The notes beneath the pieces were generated by a model. The model was not told the origin of the DNA, did not search any database, and saw only the letters and a program-made list of their open reading frames with translations. Made by a program: the position numbers and the translations under genes. From Spongiibacter nanhainus (GTDB lineage: Bacteria; Pseudomonadota; Gammaproteobacteria; Pseudomonadales; Spongiibacteraceae), in the NCBI RefSeq assembly GCF_016132545.1, contig NZ_CP066167.1, positions 1,949,001 through 2,013,000 of the forward strand: 64,000 bases of DNA, read 5' to 3'. Shown here piece by piece: positions 34,649 to 43,242 of this stretch; the stretch's first letter is position 1; every line of letters starts with the position of its first letter.

Positions 34649-36064
34649 ATGGAACATGATTATGAGGTAATCGTTATTGGTGGTGGAGGGGCTGGCCTCT
34701 CTGCAGCCTGTGCGGCCGCAGAGCTAGGTGCTAGTGTCGCTCTTCTCGAAGCTGGGACAACGGTAGGAGGTTCAACGGCCTTGTCAGGTGGTGTTTTCTA
34801 CGCGGCGGGAACAACCCTACAAAGGCAGGCGGGTATCGAAAACGACACTGCTGATGACATGTATGAATATTACATGACGTTAAATCAACACCGTGTTAAC
34901 GCACAGAACGTTCGGAAGTTGTGTAATGCTTCTGCCGATGCATTCGAGTGGCTAGTTGAGTGCGGTGTCGAATTCAAGCCAGAAGGACTGTATAAATCGG
35001 GTATTGAATCGGTTCCCAGAGGCCATTCTCCCGCGGCGGCTGGTGCGGGGATTACGCAAGCGCTTGAAGTGAGGGCGCGCAACCTAGGTGTCGATATTGC
35101 TCTTCAGTCAAGAGTTAAAAGGCTCCATATGATTAACGGTGTAGTCAATGGTATTCAACTTGATGATGGTGGAATTGTGACATCAGCGGCTGTGGTTATT
35201 GCCACTGGTGGTTTCGGCCATAACAAGTACCTGCTAAACAAGTATTACCCAGAAGCAGCATCGCAAGGCGATTGGGCTTGGTGTATTAGCGCCAATACAT
35301 GTGTCGGTGACGGCCTGGAAATGGGGCTCGATGTCGGTGCGGACCTTGATGGTTATAACCGAGGCCTTCTATTACCAACGCCTGGTTTTTATCGAAACCT
35401 GGATGTAATGCTACCAAGTTGGCTTATGTTAGTGAATCGGGAAGGACGCCGTTTTGTGTGCGAGAACATTGAATATGCCGTTATGTCGGGCGTCATTTCG
35501 TCCCAACTTGGTGGCTCGGCATTTGCGATATTTGACGAAGACTCCAAAAAGAATGGCAAGCCTGATCCTCAGTTTGCGGCTTACTACGACTCGGGCTTCT
35601 TGACGTTCAACTGGAGCGATGATCGTATCGAAGAGCAGTTGACAACGGGGAAAGTGGTGAAAGCCGATACGATTGCTGAGCTTGCCGAAATAGTCGGTAT
35701 CTTACCTCGGGCGTTGGAAAACACCGTTTGCGAATACAATGCAAGTGTCGAGGCGGGTGCTGACGCACAATTTAATAAAACACCAGAACTGATGCGTAAA
35801 GTGGCTAGACCGCCATTTTATGCCTGCGAGATCAAGCCGGCTATTGTTTGTTTGACGTCGGCAGGGCTGCGAATGAATGAGAACGCAGAGGTTTTGGACA
35901 AATTCGGTGATGTTATTAAAGGTTTGTATGCAGCCGGGGAAGTGACTGGAAGCGTGCTTGGTGAGCGCTATATCGGTGGCGGAAACTCTATATGTAATGC
36001 TGTCGTGTTTGGGCGTATTGCCGGTGAGCACGCAGTTTCTGCATGCCGAAGCAACAATAATTAA
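34649..36064 (+). CDS. FAD-dependent dehydrogenase, KstD/fumarate-reductase flavoprotein type
   Basis: 471 residues. N-terminal dinucleotide-binding motif VIVIGGGGAGLSAACAAAELG, then TTVGGSTALSGGVFY, a second FAD contact VVIATGGFGHNK near residue 185, and a C-terminal GLYAAGEVTGSVLGERYIGG...NAVVFGRIAG. This is the architecture of 3-ketosteroid delta1-/delta4-dehydrogenases and soluble fumarate reductases. The key steroid-dehydrogenase tyrosines cannot be assigned with certainty, so the name should stay general. It likely introduces a C=C bond next to a ketone in the island's pathway. Confidence 0.85.
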   Translation: MEHDYEVIVIGGGGAGLSAACAAAELGASVALLEAGTTVGGSTALSGGVFYAAGTTLQRQAGIENDTADDMYEYYMTLNQHRVNAQNVRKLCNASADAFEWLVECGVEFKPEGLYKSGIESVPRGHSPAAAGAGITQALEVRARNLGVDIALQSRVKRLHMINGVVNGIQLDDGGIVTSAAVVIATGGFGHNKYLLNKYYPEAASQGDWAWCISANTCVGDGLEMGLDVGADLDGYNRGLLLPTPGFYRNLDVMLPSWLMLVNREGRRFVCENIEYAVMSGVISSQLGGSAFAIFDEDSKKNGKPDPQFAAYYDSGFLTFNWSDDRIEEQLTTGKVVKADTIAELAEIVGILPRALENTVCEYNASVEAGADAQFNKTPELMRKVARPPFYACEIKPAIVCLTSAGLRMNENAEVLDKFGDVIKGLYAAGEVTGSVLGERYIGGGNSICNAVVFGRIAGEHAVSACRSNNN

Positions 36065-36076
36065 AAGGGGGTTGAA

Positions 36077-36838
36077 ATGATAGACGATCTAGCAGGTAAG
36101 GTAGCCGTAGTCACTGGTGCTGCACAAGGCATTGGGTTGACCGTTGCCAAAGAACTTCTCGCTAAAGGAGTGAAGGTATATCTAGCCGATATTGAAGACG
36201 GAGACTTCGGTGGTGTCGCAGAAAAATTCGGAGCAGACAAAGCAATTACTGTAAAGTTGGACGTTACGATTCCTGAGAGTTGGTCTGCGTTGCATGACAC
36301 TATTGAGGCTGAATGTGATCGCATAGATATTTTAGTAAATAATGCAGGCATTAGTCCAGCGGGTAGCATAGAAACTACTGATTTTGAATTGTGGCGTAAG
36401 GTTATCAGCGTTAACTTAGACAGTGTTTTTCTTGGTTGTAATACTCTGCTTCCGCTCCTTAAAAAGTCGTCAAGCGCGTCTATAATTAACTTGTCTTCTC
36501 TGATGGGTATTAAATCAGACGCTAATTTAGCGGCATACAGCGCGTCAAAGGGCGGCGTTAGACTTCTAACAAAGTCAATCGCTCTTCATGGTGCGCAATT
36601 TAAAATTCGCTGTAACTCTGTGCATCCCGGTGGCGTTCGGACACGCATGTTAGACGAGTTTATTAAGACATTTGGCGACGAAGAAGAGGCTATTAAACTT
36701 ATTACTGCAAACGTGCCACTAGCCGCTGTTGGCGAGCCAGAAGATATTTCTAATATGATACTGTTCTTGGCATCTGACGCATCTAAGTGGATTACCGGCG
36801 CTGAAATGTGTGTGGACGGGGGGGCGACGCTAGTATGA
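36077..36838 (+). CDS. Short-chain dehydrogenase/reductase
   Basis: 253 residues, classical SDR. Cofactor motif VVTGAAQGIGLTVAKEL, NNAGIS near residue 90, catalytic Ser in NLSSLMG and YSASKGG (Tyr-x3-Lys) near 155, and HPGGVRTRM after it. An acidic residue after the second strand (YLADIEDG) suggests NAD(H) preference. A GGGGG-rich RBS precedes the ATG. There is a G7 run near the 3' end (36818-36824). The stop overlaps the start of the acyl-CoA ligase by 4 bp. Probably oxidises a hydroxyl formed by the P450, Rieske oxygenase or hydration. Confidence 0.92.
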   Translation: MIDDLAGKVAVVTGAAQGIGLTVAKELLAKGVKVYLADIEDGDFGGVAEKFGADKAITVKLDVTIPESWSALHDTIEAECDRIDILVNNAGISPAGSIETTDFELWRKVISVNLDSVFLGCNTLLPLLKKSSSASIINLSSLMGIKSDANLAAYSASKGGVRLLTKSIALHGAQFKIRCNSVHPGGVRTRMLDEFIKTFGDEEEAIKLITANVPLAAVGEPEDISNMILFLASDASKWITGAEMCVDGGATLV

Positions 36839-38502
36839 GTACGGTAGTAGGCAGTGATCCTTGTGCCTGGGCGGAGAGCCACGCCTATAGAAGAGGTGTT
36901 CAGGAGGAGGCAGATAGTAAAAAGGAAATCTGTCACGTAACATCGGATTATTTGTGGTCGATGAGCGAGGATTGCTTAGATGACGTAGCGATGGTTTTTC
37001 ACAACGGTCCTGAGGTGACCTACCGTGACTTGCAGAAAACAACGAAAAAAGTTGTTCTTATGCTCCAAGGTCTCGGCCTCAAAAAGGGAGATGTGGTAAG
37101 CGCTCAATTGCCTAATTGGGAAGAGTTTGTCTATATAAATTTAGCCTGCTGCACCTTAGGGTTGGTTTTTAACCCGATTATTCACATCTATAGGGGTAAG
37201 GAGCTAGGATTTATTCTCGCAGATGCGGGGACAAAATTACTCTTTATTCCCGAAGAATACCGCTCTATGGGTTACGTCGACATGGTTAAAGAGCTCGCGC
37301 CAAAAATCGGGAGCCTTAAGCATGTGCTTGTACTTCGCTCTGAGGATACGTCTAAATTAGATCAGATATTTAAATCCTATGAGTTGCTAGTGCAAGGTGT
37401 AGATCAGAGTAGCGAATTCTCGGTTCCGGAGGCGCCGGATCCTGATCATGTCAAGATCCTAATGTATACATCCGGTACCACGGGCACCCCTAAAGGTGTT
37501 TTACATAGTCACCGCTCGATGGCGGCAGTTGTAGACAATGTTGTAAATTTTAGAGAGATCAATGAATCTGATGTTTACTACATGCCGTCACCATTGGCAC
37601 ACATTACAGGTTATTCGGCGTGTGAAATGATTGTCCGAACATCGTTACATAAGGCGGTTATCCAAGATAAATGGAATAAAAGCGATGCTGTCGATTTTAT
37701 TCTTGACACCGGGTCAACTTTTACAGTGGGTGCTACACCGTTTCTTGTCGAAATACTTGATGAATGTCGTCGACGGAAAGAGAGACTTCCTACACTAAAA
37801 TCCTTTGCATGTGGTGGTGCGTCAGTCCCACCAGAGCTTATTCGCTCTGTTTCTGAAATACTCGAAAATTGCCAAGCTTTTCGCGTTTACGGTAGTACTG
37901 AGGTGCCGTTGGTGTCGCAAGGCCTAACGGCTCGCTCAGAACTTGAACGTGCCGCTACCACAGATGGTCGCATTTATAACTATGATGTGAAAGTGATTGA
38001 TGAGAACGGTGAGGATATTACCGCCAGAGAGCTCGATGGGGAGCTCTTGGTTAAAGGCCCGGGTATGTTCCTTGGGTATACTAGCGTCGAACAAACGGAA
38101 AAAGCGTTTGATGCATCGGGGTATTTTCATACAGGTGATATCGGTCATGTATTATCGAATGGTGATATTGTCATTACAGATCGTATGAAAGATATCATCA
38201 TTCGAGGTGGTGAAAATATTAGTGCAAAAGAAGTCGAAGATGTTCTTCACGAACACGAGAACATCAGGGAAGCGGCAGTTGTAAGCCAGCCAAATGAACG
38301 GCTTGGTGAAGGTGTATGTGCATTTATTATACTGGCTAGTGATGCAGCGCTTACCTTGGAAGAGGTAAATCAGTACCTTAGACTAAAGGGCTTAGCGAAG
38401 CAAAAGCAGCTGGAAAATATGATCATAGTAGACAGTTTCGACAGAACCGCGTCAGGTAAGATTAGAAAAGATATTTTACGGAATATTACCTGGGGAAAAT
38501 GA
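36835..38502 (+). CDS. AMP-dependent acyl-CoA ligase
   Basis: 555 residues from the ATG at 36835 (ATGA overlap with the SDR). ANL superfamily: P-loop-like MYTSGTTGTPKGVLHSH near residue 215, FRVYGSTEVPLVSQG near 350, YFHTGDIGHV near 430, ITDRMKDIIIRGGENISAKEVED, and the catalytic Lys in FDRTASGKIRKDIL near the C-terminus. The sequence style resembles cyclohexanecarboxylate- and steroid/terpenoid-CoA ligases more than aliphatic FadD. It activates a carboxylate to a CoA thioester, the entry step to the acyl-CoA dehydrogenases encoded downstream. Confidence 0.92.
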   Translation: MSTVVGSDPCAWAESHAYRRGVQEEADSKKEICHVTSDYLWSMSEDCLDDVAMVFHNGPEVTYRDLQKTTKKVVLMLQGLGLKKGDVVSAQLPNWEEFVYINLACCTLGLVFNPIIHIYRGKELGFILADAGTKLLFIPEEYRSMGYVDMVKELAPKIGSLKHVLVLRSEDTSKLDQIFKSYELLVQGVDQSSEFSVPEAPDPDHVKILMYTSGTTGTPKGVLHSHRSMAAVVDNVVNFREINESDVYYMPSPLAHITGYSACEMIVRTSLHKAVIQDKWNKSDAVDFILDTGSTFTVGATPFLVEILDECRRRKERLPTLKSFACGGASVPPELIRSVSEILENCQAFRVYGSTEVPLVSQGLTARSELERAATTDGRIYNYDVKVIDENGEDITARELDGELLVKGPGMFLGYTSVEQTEKAFDASGYFHTGDIGHVLSNGDIVITDRMKDIIIRGGENISAKEVEDVLHEHENIREAAVVSQPNERLGEGVCAFIILASDAALTLEEVNQYLRLKGLAKQKQLENMIIVDSFDRTASGKIRKDILRNITWGK

Positions 38503-38510
38503 GGTGATTG

Positions 38511-38708
38511 ATGGTAGTCGTAAAGTTAGATAAAGAGTTGTGTTGTTCTTATCAATCTTGCATGAGCGAATGCCCAGAAGTTTTTGGAACTGATGATATA
38601 GGCGTAGTTAGACTATTGATGACTGAAATTCCAGAGAACTATCGTGAAAAAGTCGAATTAGCAGCATCCGTTTGTCCACAAGGCGTAATAACAATAGAGA
38701 GAGCGTAA
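38511..38708 (+). CDS. Small Fe-S ferredoxin, likely P450 redox partner
   Basis: 65 residues from the ATG at 38511. Cys spacing LCCSYQSCMSECPEVF near the N-terminus and VCPQGVITIE near the C-terminus is that of single-cluster [3Fe-4S]/[4Fe-4S] ferredoxins found beside bacterial P450s. It sits 8 bp after the CoA ligase and 2 bp before the SCP2 gene. Electron donor to the P450 at 33374 is the simplest role. Confidence 0.88.
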   Translation: MVVVKLDKELCCSYQSCMSECPEVFGTDDIGVVRLLMTEIPENYREKVELAASVCPQGVITIERA

Positions 38709-38710
38709 AC

Positions 38711-39025
38711 ATGGCAGATATCGATATTATTTATAAACTTCCCAGTGTTTTTCGGGGAGAGTCACAAAAAGACCTAGATTGCGTCATATTTTTCAATATG
38801 TCGCGTCCTATGACACTTATTATCAAGAATGGAGAAGCGGTTGTTGAAGAGGGGGAGCCAGAGAAGCCAACGCTCACATTGGCGATGAAAGATGATTTCC
38901 TGATCACACTGTTGAGCGGCAAAGTGGCGGGTATGACTGCGGTTATGACTGGTAAGTTGAAATTTAAGGGAAATATGGCTCTTGCTCAGAAATTATCTAA
39001 ATTGTTTGACTTAGAAAAACTTTAA
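38711..39025 (+). CDS. Stand-alone SCP2 sterol-carrier-domain protein
   Basis: 104 residues from the ATG at 38711. Single SCP2 fold: FFNMSRPMTLIIKNGEAVVEEG, LTLAMKDDFLITLLSGKVAGM and LKFKGNMALAQKLSKLF. SCP2 domains bind sterols, fatty acyl chains or their CoA esters. Here it may shuttle a poorly soluble CoA thioester between the ligase, dehydrogenases and thiolase-fold enzyme. Its presence favours a steroid- or terpenoid-like substrate. Confidence 0.9.
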   Translation: MADIDIIYKLPSVFRGESQKDLDCVIFFNMSRPMTLIIKNGEAVVEEGEPEKPTLTLAMKDDFLITLLSGKVAGMTAVMTGKLKFKGNMALAQKLSKLFDLEKL

Positions 39026-39068
39026 ATTTAGATAATTAAAAATTCGTTTAGCAGATTTGGAGAGTCAA

Positions 39069-40031
39069 ATGGTGAAGTTAGAAAATAGCATTTTGTTATC
39101 AATCTACGAGAAAATGACTCGTATAAAAATGAACGATGAGCGATTTATTGCGGAAATGAGCGCCGGTCGTATCACGATGCCTTACTATTCGGCTCGCGGG
39201 CAGGAGTGTATTCCTGCATCTATTTCTGTACTCCTTAATTCAGATGATTATTTGGTCACGATATATCGAGGCATTCACGATATGCTGGCTAAAGGCGTTC
39301 CAGCCAAGTTAATTTGGGCAGAACTGGCCGGGCGGGAGACCGGCGCTTGTAAAGGTAAGGGCGGGCCGATGCACATTACGCATCCTGCGACAGGGTGTAT
39401 GTTAACAACGGGTATCGTGGGTGCTGGGTTGCCGATTGCAACGGGTTTGGCGCTTTCTTCTAAAATGAGGGGAGATCAGCGTGTAACCGTGACTAATTTT
39501 GGTGATGGCGCCTCAAATATCGGCGCATTTCATGAATCGCTAAATTTAGCCTCGGTGTGGAAATTGCCGGTTATATTTGTCTGCCAGAATAACCGGTATG
39601 CCGAGCACACTAATTTTGCCAAAGGTACTGCTTGTGATTCGGTGGCTAGTCGAGCTTCATCGTATAATATGCCAGGTGTTCAAGTTGACGGTAATGATCC
39701 CCAGGCTGTTTATGCTGCTGCAAAAGCGGCGATTGAGCGAGCCCGAGGTGGCGACGGGCCGACTCTTATAGAAGCGATGACGTTCCGATTTAACGGCCAT
39801 ACTATGGGCGATGCGGGCGGATACATCCCTGAAGAAGAATATAAAACGGCGAAAGAAAACGACCCTTATCCTATATTTCGTGCATTCCTTGAGGAAGCTA
39901 GCGTAGCGACAGCTGAAGCTCTTAATGAGTTGGACGAGGCGATTTCGCTCGAATTAGAAGAAGCAGTCAGGTTCGCCTACGATAGTCCATTGGTTGACGC
40001 GAGCGATGTTCTTAAGGATGTTTTTGCATAA
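39069..40031 (+). CDS. ThDP-dependent dehydrogenase E1 alpha (acetoin/2-oxoacid type)
   Basis: 320 residues from the ATG at 39069, with GGAG upstream. Motifs: YYSARGQECIPASISVLL near residue 38, YRGIHDMLAKG, GPMHITHPATG near 100, the ThDP motif GDGASNIGAFHESLN...CQNN near 145-175 and FRFNGHTMGDAGGY near 240. It matches E1 alpha of acetoin and branched-chain/pyruvate dehydrogenases. Together with the E1 beta and split E2 genes that follow, it should decarboxylate or cleave an alpha-keto or ketol compound and pass the acyl group to lipoate. Confidence 0.92.
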   Translation: MVKLENSILLSIYEKMTRIKMNDERFIAEMSAGRITMPYYSARGQECIPASISVLLNSDDYLVTIYRGIHDMLAKGVPAKLIWAELAGRETGACKGKGGPMHITHPATGCMLTTGIVGAGLPIATGLALSSKMRGDQRVTVTNFGDGASNIGAFHESLNLASVWKLPVIFVCQNNRYAEHTNFAKGTACDSVASRASSYNMPGVQVDGNDPQAVYAAAKAAIERARGGDGPTLIEAMTFRFNGHTMGDAGGYIPEEEYKTAKENDPYPIFRAFLEEASVATAEALNELDEAISLELEEAVRFAYDSPLVDASDVLKDVFA

Positions 40032-40048
40032 AACGGGGAGAGAATACT

Positions 40049-41050
40049 GTGCCTAAGAATGAAAATATTATTTCAGCAGTTAATAGAGCTTTGTCATATG
40101 CACTTGAGAACGACAAAGATGTGTTTTTAATGGGTGAAGATATTGCTGACGAAGAAGGCGGCGGTGTTTTAAAAGTTACCCACGGCTTGTCTTCGAAATA
40201 CGGGGCTGACCGCGTTCTGTCTACTCCAATTTCGGAGATGGCATTTACTGGCGCTGGCGTTGGCGCTGCCATTGCCGGCATGAAGCCGGTAGTAGAAATC
40301 ATGCTAATGAATTTTACTGCAGTATGTATGGATCAGATTACAAATCACGCCGCGAAAATAAGATATATGTCTGGCGGCCAGACTAGTGTCCCAATGGTTA
40401 TTAGGACCATGACTGGTTCAGGTTTCCAGACTGGTGGTCAACATTCAGATTTTCTGGAAGCGTGGTTTTGCCATACCCCTGGCCTAAAAGTTGTCATGCC
40501 GTCTAACGCTAAAGACGCATATGGTTTGCTATTGAGTGCCATCAATGATCCTGACCCGGTTATCTACATCGAACATACCGCATCATACTGGAATGAGGGT
40601 GAGGCTGCTGAAGATGGAGAGTTAATTCCTATAGGTAAAGCAAATATTGTTAAAGAAGGTAATGATATAACCTTAATCGGATATAGCCGCTCAATGATGG
40701 AAATATCGATGGTTGCTTCAAAATTACAAGGAGAAGGGATTTCCTGTGAGGTAATTGATTTGCGTACAGTTTCTCCGATTGATTATGACACGGTGGTAAA
40801 ATCCGTCAAAAAAACAGGGCGTGCGCTGATTGCCCATGAGGCGGTTAAGTCTTTCGGTGTGGGTGCTGAGGTTTCCGCGACAATACAGGAGCGAGCGTTT
40901 AAATATTTAAAAGCGCCTGTCGCACGAGTGGCTAGTAAGGATACGCCGGTTCCATTTGCAAAAAATCTCGAGACTGAATTTACCTATGCTCTTTCAGATA
41001 TAGAGAATGCCGTACTAAGTTGTATGAATTATGTGGAGAGCGATAAATGA
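40049..41050 (+). CDS. ThDP-dependent dehydrogenase E1 beta
   Basis: 333 residues, GTG start with GGGGAGAG upstream. FLMGEDIADEEGGGVLKVTHGL at the N-terminus, RVLSTPISEMAFTGAGVGAA, GFQTGGQHSDFLEAW, and the C-terminal transketolase domain (IDLRTVSPIDYDTVVKSVKKTGR) are those of PdhB/AcoB. Encoded 17 bp after E1 alpha and overlapping the lipoyl protein by 4 bp. Forms the alpha2-beta2 E1 enzyme. Confidence 0.92.
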   Translation: MPKNENIISAVNRALSYALENDKDVFLMGEDIADEEGGGVLKVTHGLSSKYGADRVLSTPISEMAFTGAGVGAAIAGMKPVVEIMLMNFTAVCMDQITNHAAKIRYMSGGQTSVPMVIRTMTGSGFQTGGQHSDFLEAWFCHTPGLKVVMPSNAKDAYGLLLSAINDPDPVIYIEHTASYWNEGEAAEDGELIPIGKANIVKEGNDITLIGYSRSMMEISMVASKLQGEGISCEVIDLRTVSPIDYDTVVKSVKKTGRALIAHEAVKSFGVGAEVSATIQERAFKYLKAPVARVASKDTPVPFAKNLETEFTYALSDIENAVLSCMNYVESDK

Positions 41051-41277
41051 GTGTTGATATTATTATTCCTAAAATTGGGTTCGCTTCGAGTGATGGGACG
41101 CTAGTAAAATGGCACGCTGAGGATGGTGCTCAGGTAAATGAAGGTGATCCACTCTATGATTTGGAGACTGATAAATCGATTCAAGAGATCTTTTCCCCGG
41201 CAACTGGAACTCTAAAAATTATTGGTACCGAAGGTGAGGAATATAAGGTGGGCGAAATTGTCGGTGTTGTGGAATGA
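41047..41277 (+). CDS. Stand-alone lipoyl-domain protein (N-terminal part of a split E2)
   Basis: 76 residues, a single biotinyl/lipoyl domain: VDIIIPKIGFASSDGTLVKW and YDLETDKSIQEIFSP, with the lipoylated Lys at residue 43 in the ETDKS turn. In ordinary E2 proteins this domain is fused to a subunit-binding and a catalytic domain; here the gene ends after GEIVGVVE with a stop overlapping the next ATG (ATGA). It is a separate swinging-arm carrier, like the H protein of glycine cleavage in arrangement. Confidence 0.9.
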   Translation: MSVDIIIPKIGFASSDGTLVKWHAEDGAQVNEGDPLYDLETDKSIQEIFSPATGTLKIIGTEGEEYKVGEIVGVVE

Positions 41278-42023
41278 GTTTCTTGTTAGAAAATATAGAA
41301 AACTCTGCTGATTGGCCATTAGAGGATAATGAAAAATATGGTGCTAGCGAGTTAGTCGAGCTATCTCGGATCCAGAGCGTAGTTGGAAAAAACCTGCATA
41401 GAAACTGGTTAGCGATTCCTCATGTTACACACAATGAACACATCGTTGTTGATAGCTTCTTTGATGCCAAAACGGACGGGGTGCTTAGTGGTGTTTCTTT
41501 TTTGGCGTCGATAGTGAAGGCCACCGCGGTAACGCTGAAAGAATTTCCAAGGTTCAATGCCTCTATCGATGCAAAGGGAAGAGAGCTTTCATTAAAAGAA
41601 TTCGTCAACATTGGTGTGGCAGTTGATACAGAATATGGTTTATTCGTTCCCGTTGTGCAACACTGCGATACGAAAAGCATGGTAGACATATCAGAAGATA
41701 TATCAATAATGGCTGGCTTGGCGAAGGAAAAAAAACTGTCGTTTGAAAAGATGCAAGGCGGTACGTTTACCATTAGTTCGCTAGGCAGTATTGGTGGTGT
41801 TGGCTTCACGCCGATAATCAATGCTCCGCAAGTTGCGATTTTAGGCGCTTCATCCGTTTTTGATCGGCCGGTAAGACTACCCGATGACACGCTAGGTTGG
41901 GAGAAATGTTTGCCTGTATCATTGTCCTACGATCATCGGATTATCAATGGCGCTGATGCCGCCCGTTTTTGTAAGAGACTGGAGCATAATTTCAAACGGC
42001 TACTAGGTCGTGGGGAAAGCTAA
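41274..42023 (+). CDS. E2 catalytic-domain acyltransferase (split from its lipoyl domain)
   Basis: 249 residues, only the CAT-like catalytic core of 2-oxoacid dehydrogenase E2: VELSRIQSVVGKNLHRNWLAIPHVTHNEH at the start, GVAVDTEYGLFVPVV, FTISSLGSIGGVGFTPIINAPQVAILG, and the catalytic LSYDHRIINGADAARF near residue 222 (His and Asp present). No lipoyl domain and no recognisable E1/E3-binding domain precede the core. It would transfer the acyl group from the separately encoded lipoyl protein to CoA. No E3 gene is in the window. Confidence 0.9.
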   Translation: MSFLLENIENSADWPLEDNEKYGASELVELSRIQSVVGKNLHRNWLAIPHVTHNEHIVVDSFFDAKTDGVLSGVSFLASIVKATAVTLKEFPRFNASIDAKGRELSLKEFVNIGVAVDTEYGLFVPVVQHCDTKSMVDISEDISIMAGLAKEKKLSFEKMQGGTFTISSLGSIGGVGFTPIINAPQVAILGASSVFDRPVRLPDDTLGWEKCLPVSLSYDHRIINGADAARFCKRLEHNFKRLLGRGES

Positions 42024-42026
42024 TAG

Positions 42027-43223
42027 ATGAAAATTGATTTAAGTACCTGTGATCTTAGTACGTTTCGAGCGCAAATTGAGAGCTTTGTATCTGGCAATCT
42101 ATCCTCGTCACTGCAGCAAGCGGGCCGACTTTCAACAAGTGTTTTCTGCGATTTCCGTGCAATGATGGAGTGGCAGAAAATATTACATAGCAACGGCATG
42201 GCTGCACCCTCATGGCCAATTGAGTTTGGTGGGTGTGGTTGGGACCCTGAGCGAATTCTTGTTTTCAGGGAAGTGTGTGCGTCCCTGGATGCACCTCAGC
42301 TCACTTCAATGGGTATCCAGATGTTGGGTCCGATTTTAATGAGCTATGGCACTGATGCTCAAAAATCTGAGCTGCTTCCTAGAATTTTGAGCGGCGAAGA
42401 TTTCTGGTGCCAGGGATATTCAGAACCATCTGCGGGTTCGGATTTAGGGTCCCTTTCGACGAAGGCTGAGCGAAAGGGCGATTTTTATGTCGTTAACGGG
42501 TCAAAAATTTGGACAAGCTTAGCCCATCACTCGAATAAGATTTTCTGCCTGGTTAGAACGGCGAAGGAAAGAAGCCCGAAGAATAGTATCAGCTTCTTAC
42601 TTATTGATTTAGATACTCCTGGGGTCGAGGTCCGACCAATTGTGTCGTTAGATGGGGCTGTTGAACAATGCGAAGTATTTTTTACTGATGTGAAGGTGCC
42701 AGTGCAGAACATCGTCGGCGAAGAAAACGACGGATGGAAGGTCGCACTTTCTTTACTGGAACATGAGCGTGGCGGCGCGAGTTACTATGTCGGTTTGCAG
42801 CGTAAACTTGAACTGATAAAAGAATTCAGTGAGTCTTACTTGGTTGGCAATATCGTTGCGGAAAGATGCAAGGATGAACTTTTAGATATCGAGGCGGACG
42901 TGTTGTCACTGACCTATTTAGAGCGGGGAATCGCGAAGTCATCAGAAGGAGATAGCCGGATCGGCGCCCTCAGTTCACTCACTAAATTAATAGGCACTGA
43001 ATTGGGTCAAAAGTTAGATGAAATTTCTCTTTCCCTTAGAGGTCGAGACGTATTAGTCGTGATGGAACATGAGCTGGATCCTTACTATATTGGTGAGCGT
43101 TTGGAGTGTGACAAAGACGCTGCAGCATTTAATTCTTACATCAACAATAGAGCGTCGACCATATATGGGGGGACGGCCGAAATACAGCGTAACATCATCG
43201 CTAAGAAAATATTAATGTTGTAA
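42027..43223 (+). CDS. Acyl-CoA dehydrogenase, subunit 1 of a probable heteromer
   Basis: 398 residues. WPIEFGGCGWDPERILVFREV, the FAD/substrate segment CQGYSEPSAGSDLGSLSTKAER near residue 130, VNGSKIWTSLAHHSNKIFCLVRT, and the C-terminal ASTIYGGTAEIQRNIIAKKIL. It resembles FadE-type dehydrogenases of steroid side-chain degradation. The canonical YEGT catalytic motif is YGGT here, so the base must be elsewhere. It lies 3 bp after the E2 gene and 19 bp before a second, shorter dehydrogenase; steroid degraders use such adjacent pairs as alpha2-beta2 heterotetramers. Confidence 0.9.
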   Translation: MKIDLSTCDLSTFRAQIESFVSGNLSSSLQQAGRLSTSVFCDFRAMMEWQKILHSNGMAAPSWPIEFGGCGWDPERILVFREVCASLDAPQLTSMGIQMLGPILMSYGTDAQKSELLPRILSGEDFWCQGYSEPSAGSDLGSLSTKAERKGDFYVVNGSKIWTSLAHHSNKIFCLVRTAKERSPKNSISFLLIDLDTPGVEVRPIVSLDGAVEQCEVFFTDVKVPVQNIVGEENDGWKVALSLLEHERGGASYYVGLQRKLELIKEFSESYLVGNIVAERCKDELLDIEADVLSLTYLERGIAKSSEGDSRIGALSSLTKLIGTELGQKLDEISLSLRGRDVLVVMEHELDPYYIGERLECDKDAAAFNSYINNRASTIYGGTAEIQRNIIAKKILML

Positions 43224-43242
43224 GACAATAGAGAGCTATATA

